From Cordylochernes scorpioides (Eukaryota > Arthropoda > Arachnida > Pseudoscorpiones > Chernetidae), in the NCBI GenBank assembly GCA_030710605.1, contig CP092877.1, positions 2,233,941 through 2,297,940 on the forward strand: a stretch of DNA of 64,000 nt. Reading direction: 5' to 3'. Shown piece by piece: positions 1-9,788 of the stretch. Position 1 is the first letter of the stretch, and each line of letters begins with the position of its first letter. The translations under genes were made by a program, and so were the position numbers. Below the pieces are notes generated by a model. That model worked only from the letters and a program-made list of their open reading frames with translations, was not told the DNA's origin and made no database searches.

Positions 1-84
1 TGAATTTTGTCTTTCCTAATTTTCTACATTACAAAATCATCGTATCATCATGATAATATTTAGAGCAGATTGTTGAATTATAAC

Positions 85-285
85 AGATAAATTAGAATAT
101 TTATCTTGATTATTTTAAAGCGAAAAGTTATTTCAAAAATTGTATTTGCTAGAAACCTTCCCAGTACTATACTAAATAACTTCCCAAAGTTTCATGGCGT
201 TCCAATGAGTGGTTTGGTCAGGCATAAAGGACAGACAGACACACACACACACATACATTCATTTTTATATATATAGATCAGAGAA
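85..285 (+). repeat. RTE-like LINE 3' tail with (AC)n
   Basis: The stretch has an AAGTTTCATGGCGTTCCAATG-like segment, then a 'ggacagacagacacacac' run and TATATATAGAT. This layout is typical of RTE-clade LINE 3' ends (known family feature). No coding part is visible. Identification rests on the tail only; it could also be a SINE that shares the tail. Confidence 0.4.
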
Positions 286-358
286 GCAACGAGGGACATT
301 TACAGAGTAGAAAAATATGAATATCAAAATTAATAATCTGTTCAGAAAATAATAAATG
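283..358. repeat. Dispersed repeat fragment, copy 1
   Basis: The text from 'gatcagagaagcaacgaggg' to 'aataatctgttcag' recurs with small changes at about 795-882. It lies directly after the RTE-like tail. No coding content; the family is unknown to me. Confidence 0.4.
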
Positions 359-675
359 GGAACTGTGGCCCACAGCTTGCAAATCTTGTTGCTACTGACA
401 CATGGATCTGAAGTGTTTCTGTCAAGGATTCCCTCGTAATCATGGAAGTTTGTCCCTAGTACTTTTGCGTCCTTTTTCTTTCGGCGTGATGAGCGGATTT
501 GTCGTCTTATCGTTTATAAGGACATCGTCTTATTCGAGAGAAATAATGGTTTTGACATGACGGAGAAATCCTGGAGTCAGACGCGAAAAATGTAGATCAT
601 AGCACCCATGGTCTTAAGTTCTGCTTGGCAAGCTTCAGTTTGTGTTCCCTAAACTACCCAGCATCTCAACCAAAA
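359..675. other. No recognised feature
   Basis: AT-rich sequence with short, non-conserved frames only. I see no RNA gene, repeat boundary or coding signal here. Confidence 0.5.
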
Positions 676-882
676 TGTCACGTAGGAAATAAGGAGAGAC
701 AAATTTCAGGATGACACAGCAATTTATTTAATGCAAGAACAAATCAACATTTCTGTCACTCTCTCTCTCTCTCTTGATCTAATTCATTATAAAATACCAG
801 AGAGGCAATGAGGGAGGTTTACAGAGAGTAGGAAAATATATAAATATCAAAATTAATAATCTGTTCATAATAAATATTTCGC
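676..882. repeat. Dispersed repeat with (TC)n core
   Basis: Begins with a 'gacaaatttcaggatgacacagcaatttattt' type segment that recurs near 22760-22805 and, reversed, near 11340-11395. It then has a (TC)n run at about 751-775 and the second copy of the 283-358 repeat. The shared order suggests one interspersed family with a microsatellite. No terminal repeats could be fixed. Confidence 0.45.
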
Positions 883-1192
883 TAAAATATCATTTTATTC
901 GCTTCTCTATCTTTTGATACTGATTTCTTGTGGGCTTTGTGCTTGCGTATGCTGAAATAAAGATTATTATAATTTAGACATTTCTTGAAATAAGGACAGC
1001 AGATCATTAGAATGTTTGAGAGAATAAAAAGATAGCAAAGGTGTTGGGAGGGTGATAATCTACTGTTAATTAAAAGGTCCCCCATGTGTTATTGTATAAT
1101 AAACTTCGTAGTTGTTTGTTGCTGAACCATGTGGTGTGTGTATACATATGTCGGCGAGCCAGGCCTGGGCGCCAAGTTGAACAGCAACACTT
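883..1192. other. No recognised feature
   Basis: Short overlapping frames on both strands, with no protein family resemblance. Ends at the target-site duplication of the SINE that begins at 1204. Confidence 0.5.
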
Positions 1193-1203
1193 GGATCTGG
1201 TAC

Positions 1204-1663
1204 CTTTTTTTATTATCCCTAGTATACGTGATACAGTCCATGATATATCATACTTACGTAATCTTTTTCTTCTTCTGTATATTCCCCACTTTCACAGGCC
1301 TATCTCTCTTGTAATCTCGGGGAGAATCCTCTATAAGACCAGTGTGTCTTAATAAAGGCTTTTGTGTGTGTATGTGTGATACAGGCCATGATAATCATCG
1401 TGGGTAGAAGTAGGCGACTGATTTTACTCTAAGTACACCACATGTCTACACATGTGAAAAGCAGTTGGACTTTGCACTTACAAATGTGCCAGAGCCCCGT
1501 TTGGTTACTTGCACTCGCTGGTGGGATTAGAATATTTCAAGAATCGGGGTCCATTGGAGCACCTTTTTTAATTAGAAAAAAAAAAAGTGCCCAATGCGAG
1601 ATTCGTTCCCGGGTTGCAGCGGTCGAAAACCAACGGTTTAGACCATCCTTCCACCGACCCCGA
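1204..1663 (-). mobile_element. tRNA-headed SINE copy 1, interrupted
   Basis: On the minus strand the right end carries a tRNA-like head (a B-box-like GGGAACGAATC region, and 'ggtggaaggatggtctaaacc' resembling an A box). A body and a tail ending 'actagggataataaaaaaagg' follow. An 11-bp duplication GGATCTGGTAC flanks it (1193-1203 and 1664-1674). A LINE-type tail (1252-1375) splits it. The same body recurs at 9468, 19541 and 29558, and in decayed form near 24715 and 37745. Non-autonomous; it needs a LINE reverse transcriptase in trans (family knowledge). Confidence 0.75.
1252..1375 (+). mobile_element. Short LINE-type 3' tail inside SINE copy 1
   Basis: Ends with GAATCCTCTATAAGACCAGTG, a small AAGAC/GTCTT hairpin, then AATAAAGGCTTTTGTGTGTG. 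The SINE text 'gtgatacag(g/t)ccatgat' is duplicated on both sides (from 1228 and from 1376), a long target-site duplication of about 23 bp. Only the 3' end is present, so it is a 5'-truncated retrocopy. Confidence 0.7.
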
Positions 1664-1674
1664 GGATCTGGTAC

Positions 1675-2119
1675 TGGCCCGGTGAACTCAATGGTGATGG
1701 AAACAGCAAATAACCTCTCAATGTGTGTGGCTCATTATCGGATGTATCGGGGTTTACTGATGGAACGTTTACTGCAACCTATATGGCGTCACTTCATATA
1801 GGGTGACATCGTTTTCTGCTCCGTTGAACCCATTTAGTGAAACAGAAATCCTCAAATTTGAATACTCGTGATGTAAGTCATAAAGTGGAGTCTTTACAAA
1901 GTCTAGAGATCATATTTCTATACTTTATAAAGCTAGGAGGTCCTTCATATTTCTAAGACAAGACTCAACCAAAACGACGGATAGCTTCATCAAACAGTGC
2001 TGTGTGTGTGACAATTAACATGATAATATTATAAATGTACGTGGGTAAAAAGATAGACGATAAGATTGAAAATATTTTAAAGATTGTTCTTCTGTACTCA
2101 TTTTTATTGATTTAGATAA
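1675..2119. other. No recognised feature
   Basis: AT-rich sequence between a SINE and a LINE remnant. No supported gene or repeat. Confidence 0.5.
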
Positions 2120-2355
2120 TACCCGAATTATTGCCCAGACTTAAATGGAATTACGTGTGTTGAGAATATGTGAGAACTAACACCCACCCACGTATTCTCA
2201 TGTCCAGCAATGGCCGCAGCCTTGCAGAAAATTGACATGGAACCTGAGCAGCAGCTTTACACACCCAATATAGAAGAAATTGCGACTGTTGTGATAGAGA
2301 TGCATGGGGACATCTGAGGCTCTTAATTGGACACGACAACAACAACAACCCGAAT
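2120..2355 (+). pseudogene. LINE ORF2 C-terminal remnant, family A
   Basis: Frames read pieces such as FSCPAMAAALQKI and QQLYTP, then a stop and a 'gacacgacaacaacaac' tail. The same protein end is better preserved at 9088-9345. There it shows a C-x2-C ... H-x4-C finger, as found at the C-terminus of many non-LTR retrotransposon ORF2 proteins. Small deletions break the frame here around 2165-2180. Dead 5'-truncated copy. Confidence 0.6.
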
Positions 2356-3164
2356 TTTTACCCAGACTTGAATAAAATTACGCGTTTTCTTCGTGCTCCG
2401 TGTCAACGTGTAAAAATGTTTTGTTACACGTATTCTGGACCCTTTATGTCGTCCAAACAAGTAATGCTCCGATTAGACAATTCCATCTATCGCGTAACCT
2501 CGAGCTGCAATTTTATGCATTGCCCCAAAAACAACTTGGCAAATCCATATGCCTATTAACGTATAACAAGTCAACGATTTATAAACGTTTTTCTGGCTCA
2601 TTGGCCGATGAGAGCTATACATGTACTTCTAGTTCTACATTTCAACATAAAGTTGATAATATCGTTTTACACATTATGGTCTCACTTCAAAGAATGGGTA
2701 TATAAAAAGCGTATTAATTATTTTTTTATCGATACTCTTCTACTGTATAATTTTTCCCTCTTTGAACTCCGGGGCGAGTCAATATAAGACGAGGTTGAGG
2801 TCTCCAAAAATTGTCGTTAGCCGACGGTATTGCACGTCGTCAAGGCGGGGTATTGGGTAAAGTTTTCAACTAGCAATAATATAATATAAAAAGCAATAAT
2901 ATAAAGAGACGCATTGCTATCGTTTGTTTTTATTTAATAATTTATAGCAATTCTTTTGTCTATTTACTAGCAATAATCGCGCCTCGGAAGTTCCTCACTG
3001 GCTACGATATCGCCTCTGCGCAATATAAGACGAGGTATCTAAATAAAATGTTTTAGTTGTGTATAAAAAGAAGGAGCATTATTTTGTTTTTTAAATATCT
3101 CTCACACACACATATAGGTCATTTTTATTGTTTACATTGGTAGTGCTATAACTAATCTTTTTAC
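2356..3164. other. No gene; 16-bp direct repeat pair
   Basis: The string CAATATAAGACGAGGT occurs at about 2780 and again at about 3022. It could be the target duplication of an unidentified insertion between them. The short frames at 2368-2705 overlap each other and resemble no protein I know. Confidence 0.35.
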
Positions 3165-3425
3165 TTTTGTAAAAAATAGACATTTCGACCAGTTATAGTT
3201 TTATTTTATCAACGTTTTAACAAAAATATTTTGTCTTCGTCAGGAAAAATAATTAAAAATAAGACAATTTTTAACTCGTTGCCAAATGTTTTATTTTAAT
3301 TTATTTCTCCTGACGAAGACAAAAGAGTTTTGTTTAAACGTTGATAAAATATAACTGGCCGAAGTGTCTATTTCATTAAAGAAATATGAATGCCGGCCAG
3401 GCAGCCTCTATCATCAAGATAATCT
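3165..3425. mobile_element. PLE-type terminal repeat, head-to-head copy A
   Basis: Two inverted arms, each with a CTGACGAAGACAAAA segment (plus 3310 onward, minus 3243 down to 3237) and an AACGTTGATAAAAT segment. It ends in 'gaatgccggccaggcagcc', also found at about 31199 and, reversed, at about 40200. The hammerhead GAAA box has decayed to TAAA in both arms. Penelope-like elements are known to carry such hammerhead motifs in their terminal repeats. A decayed PLE reverse transcriptase gene lies about 0.8 kb away on the minus strand. Confidence 0.6.
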
Positions 3426-3840
3426 TTTTACTTCTTTAATCTTTATTGGATTTTATTTATCTTAGTTTTGAGAGAGAGATATGTTTTCATTTATGTTTAC
3501 TAAAACGAAAACCACAAAACGGCTAAAATCCAAATGAAATAAACATATTTAGATTGATATGCTAAAGGTATTGACAGATGCAATTCGTTTAAGAATGGAA
3601 GGTTTAGAAGAATGACGCATCCGTCGAATTCCTGTGATGAAAACATCAATGTGGGAGGTTGAGTACTCCGTGATTCAGAAGCATTTCACAAGTCCTGGCC
3701 CAGTACTCCACAGACAGTATTCTCACCCAAGTATGGCCCAGTCAGGCTGCTCTTTGGATCTCTGACGAACTGAAGTTGATTTAAGTAGAACTTGTGACGA
3801 TCTAAGGAAGAACGCTTCTTGTTGACAACTCGTTTGGTTT
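3426..3840. other. No recognised feature
   Basis: Non-repetitive looking AT-rich sequence between a PLE repeat and a foldback. No supported gene. Confidence 0.5.
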
Positions 3841-4080
3841 TACACATATAAATTTACTGGCAATGCGCTTCTTTTAAATATCATCAAATATTTTCTCTAC
3901 AGACCTTACTGCAATGATATTAAAATTTCACACATATAAATATACTGGCAATGCGCTTCTTTTATTCTTTAATACTGGCAATGCGCTTCTTTAATATCAT
4001 TGCAGTAAGGTCTTTAGAGATAATATTTGATGATATTTAAAAGAAGCGCATTGCGCCAGTAAATTTATATGTGTAAAATT
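3841..4080. repeat. Foldback with about 80-bp inverted arms
   Basis: The segment from 'acacatataaatttactggc' through 'acagaccttactgcaatg' returns as its reverse complement up to about 4078. Between the arms is a partial extra copy of 'actggcaatgcgcttcttt'. The arm motif 'ttactgcaatg' resembles the arms of the larger foldbacks at 28037 and 30335. No coding content. Confidence 0.65.
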
Positions 4081-4199
4081 TTAACGATAGATGGCAATTA
4101 AATTTAACTCGTTTGGTGCAAACAAAAAAGGTGCAAAAATAACAAATGTAGATATTTTCTAATAAAAAAGGAGGGATGCGCGTGTGCTGCAATCTAATT

Positions 4200-5480
4200 A
4201 TATAATTGCCTTAACTGAACGCCTACATTGGATGTATTTTCTTGGTTTTAAATATTATTTGTATTCGAGTGGCGTAAGATTTGTTTTAAATTTTGTGCAG
4301 ATTGATATGTTGTAATTATATCTCTTCAAAATTCGGGAAATTCTTTCTGAGCCGTAGATAAATGGAATAAGGAAATATCTTTTTTGAGACTGATCATGAC
4401 TATTATTTGAAGGTATAGTTCTAGAAAATGTTTTCAATTTATTTTTGTGTGTGTGAATAATTATTATTCATCAATTCTTTGAAAATTCTATTTATTTCTT
4501 CTGTTGCAATATTTCTATTTGAGTAATGAGTTTCTATTGCGTTGTTCAAATTTTGGAAGACGGCTGAAGAGAAAGGGAAGCTATATACATAATCTAATTG
4601 ATGTAAATAATTATATGTAAATAATCTTTGTCAGTATTAGAATGACGAAACCTGTATGGGACTTTGATTCCAGTAAAAGGCTTGTTGCTGCTGTTGTATA
4701 TAGTCACAGTGTAGAAAATACTATACCTACTACTTATAGGTTTCTCTCTGTATTCTTAGTTCTCTTCTTTTCAATTACTCTGTAAACTAGCGAATCCTTT
4801 ATAGGACGAGAGGTCCTCAATAAAGGCTTTTGTTGTTGTATTGAGTTTCTATTCTTTTGGAAAGATATTTCACTACGGCGATTTTATTATGTATAGGGCT
4901 AAAAGAGCTTAAATTCAAATAGTTTCCGGTGTGAGTAGGTTTTCTGTAGATGCAAGTTTCGATGTGATAATGTTTTCTTTCAAGTCGAATATCCAAAAAT
5001 GAGGATGTCAATATTTGTTTTAGTTAGACAAAAAATGTCATCAATATATCTTATCCATAATACTATTTTCAATTGATTTGGATTAATGATTTCTTTATTT
5101 ATTCCGTTCATAAATATGTTGGCTAATGCAGATGAAATGGGGTTTCCCATTAGTAGACCCTTTATTTGCCGGAGGAATCTGTCTTTGAAACTAAAATAAC
5201 TATATATGGTCTAATCAAAGTTTGATTAAATCTATTAACGCTTCTTTAGAGAAGGGGAAGAGCTATTTCAGGGATGAGTAGATTTCAAGAAATGATTGGA
5301 GGGCCAGGAGTGCTTCATCGTGCGGGATTGAGGTGTAGATATATATAAAGGAAACCATCCTGCTGGCATTCAAAATTTGAACGGCTTTGATCACTTTAAC
5401 GGCTACTATGAGACTATGTGGGGTAGTTGCTTTTGGAATGGAGAGATGACTTGATTTTCCAGAAAATTAATAAATAATTT
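4200..5480 (-). pseudogene. Penelope-like reverse transcriptase, broken
   Basis: Reading the minus strand leftward, one frame gives reverse transcriptase motif B (GLLMGNPISSALANIFM, about 5175-5120) and then the catalytic YIDD (5037-5048). After a frameshift another frame gives YRKPTHTGNYLN (about 4950), a signature of Penelope-like RTs. Past an insertion come IETHYSN and FIYGSERISRILKRYN (about 4330), which match the PLE region between RT and the GIY-YIG endonuclease. The endonuclease itself is not clear. A LINE-type tail interrupts it at 4539-4841, and frameshifts make it non-functional. Assignment to PLE is firm; the ends are uncertain. Confidence 0.75.
4539..4841 (+). mobile_element. LINE-type insertion in the PLE gene
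   Basis: Ends with GAATCCTTTATAGGACGAGAG, a GGAC/GTCC hairpin, then CAATAAAGGCTTTTGTTGTTG. The 12-bp TGAGTTTCTATT is duplicated at 4527-4538 and 4842-4853. Removing the insertion rejoins the PLE codons around IET, which proves the order: PLE first, LINE later. Only the LINE 3' portion is present; no reverse transcriptase is visible. Confidence 0.75.
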
Positions 5481-5619
5481 ATATCTTAATTATTTTAAAA
5501 TACAAATTTCTATACTTTTAATTTATTAATTTATTTTGATTTAAAATTTTTTATTCTATTATTAATTTATAATTAGTAGATGCATATAAAATTATTTACA
5601 CACAAACACATTATTTTTG

Positions 5620-5992
5620 AAAATAGAGCAATCCATAAATAGATCTTTAATTAAAAAGGCATATATTGGATCAAAAATATTTTGTTTATTATCTATATAT
5701 TGTTAAAATAATAATAAAATGTATTAATATATATAATATTACACATAATTATTATCTGTATAAATACTAAATGTAATATTTAAATCACAGATTACAATTC
5801 TTTCTTTGGTTTTGTAGAACGAGTGAGGTTCAGGCGTGCTCATATGTTTTAGGGAAAAACACAAACATCCTCGATAAAGAGAGGCAAATGCCCCTCAAAA
5901 TATTGGAAGAATGAAAAAAATATCTATAAATCCAATATATGCATCTTTTCTAAATATAATTTTAATTATGGATTGCTCAATCTTCAATATTT
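5620..5992. repeat. Foldback element
   Basis: The arm 'gagcaatccataaatagatc ... catatattggat' (from about 5625) returns inverted as 'aatccaatatatgcatc ... ttatggattgctc' (to about 5985), with several mismatches. The spacer is AT-rich and non-coding. This looks like an older MITE or foldback copy. Confidence 0.5.
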
Positions 5993-6045
5993 ATAGGAAT
6001 TTTTTCGGAAGGAAATTGATGTATAGAAGCAATGGTCGTCTCTTC

Positions 6046-6271
6046 GTCAAAATAAACGTCAAAACTAGACGCCAGCTATTGATGTCACCGTAGGTTAGCG
6101 GCCTCGAGTCGGTAGCAAAGCCATAACACCAGCTTTTCAATGGAAAAATTTGTCTCCAGGTGGACCCTTCTCAGTTTGCCAAAGCTGGTGTTATGGCTCT
6201 GTCACCGACCCGAGGCCGCTAGTTTGCGGCGATGGTCAATAGATTTGCATCTAGTTTTAACGTTCATTTTG
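6046..6271. repeat. Foldback with about 90-bp arms
   Basis: The left arm, about 6046-6137 ('gtcaaaataaacgtcaaaac' to 'cataacaccagctttt'), is mirrored by 6180-6271 with a handful of substitutions. The arms are GC-richer than their surroundings (GCGGCCTCGRGTCGGT). The 42-nt spacer shows nothing recognisable. Weak inverted similarity continues outward on both sides. Confidence 0.65.
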
Positions 6272-7104
6272 ACGGGAGAAGCGAATTTTTTTTTTATGTG
6301 GAGTCGAAACTCCCTATCCTAGATAGTAATATATATAACAATACAGAGCCCTCTGTAGCTCAGAGAATGTGCGTTGTTCAATTATCTTATTTGAAATTTG
6401 ATTTTGAACATAAATATATATTTAACTCTATATAAATGAACTTTGGGTAAAATGTTCTAGGAACAAACTTGTGCTGCTGTGGGTCATTCCTCTAGTCAAC
6501 ACAGTACGCAAATCTATGATGATCTTCATCAGACAAAAGTTCAGGCATAAGATCAAATCTCGAAAGATTAGCGACCTAGTGAGAATAAAGATATGTTTTA
6601 CAGTAATTATATATTAACAAGTTCTCTACGTTATGCAAATATATATTAAAGCCACAAAACATAATAATTAGATGTAAATTAGGATGAATATTACGTACAT
6701 AAATAATTTATATTTCAGAAAGCAAAATAAATCTCGAATAATTCTATGTCAATGAGAAAGAGCCAAAGAAAAACCTCAGGATTCAGGTATCTTGGGTTTG
6801 TTTTCCTCCACTAGTTTTGCTGGCCATTTTCCAGGCCGCTTCTTGGAAGCCGCACGTTGAATTGTAAATCATTCCCTGCCTTTCTCTCCGGCCGCCGTAA
6901 ACATAGATAGGATTTACTACTCCGCATAATTACTTCAAGATGTCAATATGGTCAGAAATTAAGTTTTCATTTAGTGTTTATCTTAATTCTATTTTATACA
7001 AAATAGAAAACCTAGACATAAGATTTAGCCACAAACTTCGCTAAGTTCTAGAAATTTTATTCGCCCTTTAAATATACATAATTGACTTCATAACTCTCAC
7101 ACTC
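6272..7104. other. No recognised gene
   Basis: Contains short frames at 6232-6435 that run out of the foldback arm, so they are not credible genes. Otherwise AT-rich sequence without features. Confidence 0.5.
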
Positions 7105-7206
7105 TCCATTGTTCGGCGGTACATTTAATATAATTGGAACAATACAGAGAAGATTACCATGGCCCCTGCGCAAGGATGACACGCAAAATCTTGAAGCGTT
7201 CTCTCT
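7105..7206 (+). pseudogene. U6 snRNA pseudogene
   Basis: A stretch of about 100 nt follows the conserved spliceosomal U6 sequence: TTCGG near the 5' end, AATTGGAAC, the ACAGAGA box (7144-7150), ATGGCCCCTGCGCAAGGATG and the GAAGCGTTC end. The catalytic AGC triad reads ACC at 7156-7158, and no T-run terminator follows (it reads ctctcatt). The 5' stem is also altered (GTTCGGCGGTAC). U6 forms the spliceosome's catalytic core, so a lost triad indicates a non-functional copy. Confidence 0.85.
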
Positions 7207-9087
7207 CATTAATGTTTCGATCTTAAAAATAATATAATGAGTATGAAATGTAAAGGAAATAAACATGCATTACAGATATAATCAGAATGACGCTTAAACC
7301 AAACAAAATCAGGGAGGAAGCAGAGAATCCGAAACAGAAGAGTTGAAGCAACAAGTTACACCAGAGTATTACGCAGCAGGCGATGGCTAAAAACCGATCC
7401 ATCAGGATCGTCTGGCAGCCAAGATGGCGTCGTGCACGAGGCTCCAATTGCTGTTCTCGTTTGCAGAAATAGCACGGCAATCTCTCTAGTAACTTTAGTT
7501 CTATATTTAAAACTTCAGTCTGGATACAAAAAAATGTGAAATTTTACATTAAATGTGACAATTTTTCTATAAAAACTACTCAATCAAATCAATGTCTTGA
7601 AATATACATTTTGTAATTGTTTCATTGCTAAGTAACAAGTTCTAGACGCGAAAGTAGTACGGTGGCAATTTGGAAGCATATTGAAAACAGCTCTGTGACC
7701 TGGGGATTCTATAACAACGGAGTATCTATCTATACAGCCTTTTTCATGACTTTGACTAACAAATGCCCGGAGAAGGGGTCTTCCTAGTTGGGGGAGCCTC
7801 TCTTCGGCTCTGAGTATAATCTACTATAGTATTCTCCCCCCCCCCCCCCCCCCCTCCCCTATGTGTCATTGATAGGCTAAATGTCAATAAAATTTATTCT
7901 GTTGCCTTTGTACGCCGAATGAAATCGTGTGAAAGACCGGCAATAAATGAAATAAAGAAAAATAATCAAACCATAAATAGAAATTGTTTGAGTTTAAAAT
8001 GTTCAAAAAGTGCCCTTGTCTTCCTTTTACACCGTCCAAGAACCTCTCAATCTCTCTCGTGTCTTTTTCCAGAGGCAGAGAGAGAGAGACACACCACTAG
8101 AAGCAAATGTAGTGAGTTTTGTGCACACATGAATACTTCAGATTCTTTCAATCATTACTTAGTATTTGGGTTCGTGAAGAAAATTGGCTGTTGAAGCGCA
8201 TCTATTGTAACAAGACATGATGTCTACCATTGATGTTTATTATGAAATAAGCACGTTTGTATTTACCTCAGCAACACGAGAGCTATGGTTGAAAAGGAAA
8301 TCAAACATGTTTGATCCGGACAACTATCAAACAATAGTAGAAACCTACCATAAGTCAATAAGTTTGTAGCATTTCGCCTCGAGAGACTTTGTTCAAATTG
8401 GGTCTGCGGAGGAGAAAGTTGGGAAGAGAACGGCCATCCTTTGAAACACTTTCGGAAATTATGTTTTTCCTCAATGTCAAACAACATTTTGACCATTTTG
8501 AGGAAGAGCAAGCAAGGTCCTGCGACCTCATTCCACTGTGGACCATTGTCTGACGCCCAATTAAATAAAGAAAGCTATTGTTGCCTCTAACAAGACGGGG
8601 AATGCATAATGAAAATGTTGGTTAAAAAATCCTCCACCGCCAAATGTTGGTCTGGCGAAGGAAAGTGCCCCCAGGACAGGTCATTAGACACTAACGATCT
8701 CAGGAAATCTCACAACAATTAATTTGACCTCCTTACCTTATCCTACAATGTGTCATTCTCCTTCCTCGGCGAGCTGGATGCTAATGGCCAGTTCATGACC
8801 TGCTTCCCTTCACAGTGGCTCTCTCAAATACCATAAACATGGTTGGAAAACATTTGAAATAGTTTTGCAGTAATGCGTTTTATAAGTACCGTTGGACCTC
8901 CATGAGTGTCTATCCTCCTTTAAGCGCCCTCCTGCTGTGCGTCTTCCTCTTTTACGTCTCAAGCGACTTATTTACCCCGACCAGAAATGCCATCTTGAAA
9001 AATATCTTACCTCCCACATGTGTCTTTTGTATTTACCTTCTTTAATATAAAACTATAATTTATTCTTATAATTAATATAAGACTTAG
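7207..9087. other. No supported gene; poly-C tract
   Basis: Holds a 19-nt C homopolymer at 7836-7854, followed by 'gataggctaaatgtcaataaaattt', which looks like a retroposon 3' end. An AAGATGGCG motif (about 7424) resembles a YY1 site but has no gene attached. The frames at 7919-8194 and 8263-8546 lack homology I recognise, and the latter overlap antisense. Confidence 0.45.
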
Positions 9088-9345
9088 AACAAAACACTAT
9101 AAAGGAATGACAATACATCCAGATGGCACAAGAACTTAGAAAGCATGCAACAACTGTCCTGGTGTGGAACTAACACCTACTCACATATTCTCATGCCCAG
9201 CAATGGCCGCAGCCTTGCAGAAAATTGACTTAGACCCAAAGCAGCAGCTTTACACACCCAAGATAGTGCATATTGCTGCTGCTGTAATGGAGATGCATGG
9301 AGACATCTGAGACTCTTCTTTGGACACGACAACAACAACAACAAC
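9088..9345 (+). pseudogene. LINE ORF2 C-terminal remnant, family A
   Basis: One frame gives CNNCPGVELTPTHIFSC then PAMAAALQKIDLDPKQQ and stops after MEMHGDI. The C-x2-C ... H-x4-C finger is the usual C-terminal knuckle of Jockey/R1-type ORF2 proteins. An in-frame TAG lies just upstream (in 'cttagaaag', about 9136). The tail is 'ttggacacgacaacaacaac'. Same family as 2120 and 48841. Truncated retrocopy with no RT domain. Confidence 0.7.
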
Positions 9346-9467
9346 AGAATAATTTAAGTGAACTTTGTCAACTTATTTCCTAAGTATTATCTTATGCTTT
9401 GTTTTTGTTATTGATAACTGTCCACCCTCTCTTAAGTACCCAACCTTCCTTAAGCCATGTCGGTCCT

Positions 9468-9779
9468 TTTTTTTGCTTATCCCTAGTACACGTGGTACAG
9501 GCCATGATAATCATGGTGGGTAGAAGTAGGCGACTGCTTTTACTGTAAGTGCACCACATGTCTACACAAGTGAAAAGCAGTTCGACTTTGCACTTACAAA
9601 TGTGCCAGAGCTCCCTTTAATTACTTGCACTCGCTGGTGGGTTTGGACTTTTGTAAGAATCGGGGGCCATTGGAGCATTTTTTTTTTTTTTTTTCTAATC
9701 AGAAAAAAAGTGCTCAATGCGAGTTTCGATCCCGGGTCGTAGCGGTCGAAAACCAATGGTTTAGACCTCCCCTCCACCG
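9468..9779 (-). mobile_element. tRNA-headed SINE copy 2, complete
   Basis: Flanked by the 9-bp duplication TGTCGGTCC (9459-9467 and 9780-9788). On the minus strand a tRNA-like head (GGTGGAGGGGAGGTCTAAAC; CCCGGGATCGAAAC) leads into a T/A-rich linker. The body ('ccaatggcccccgattc ... gtgccagag') and a tail ending in 'actagggataagcaaaaaaaa' follow. At 312 bp it is the cleanest full-length reference for this family. Transcription by RNA polymerase III from the head is inferred from the A/B-box-like blocks. Confidence 0.8.
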
Positions 9780-9788
9780 TGTCGGTCC

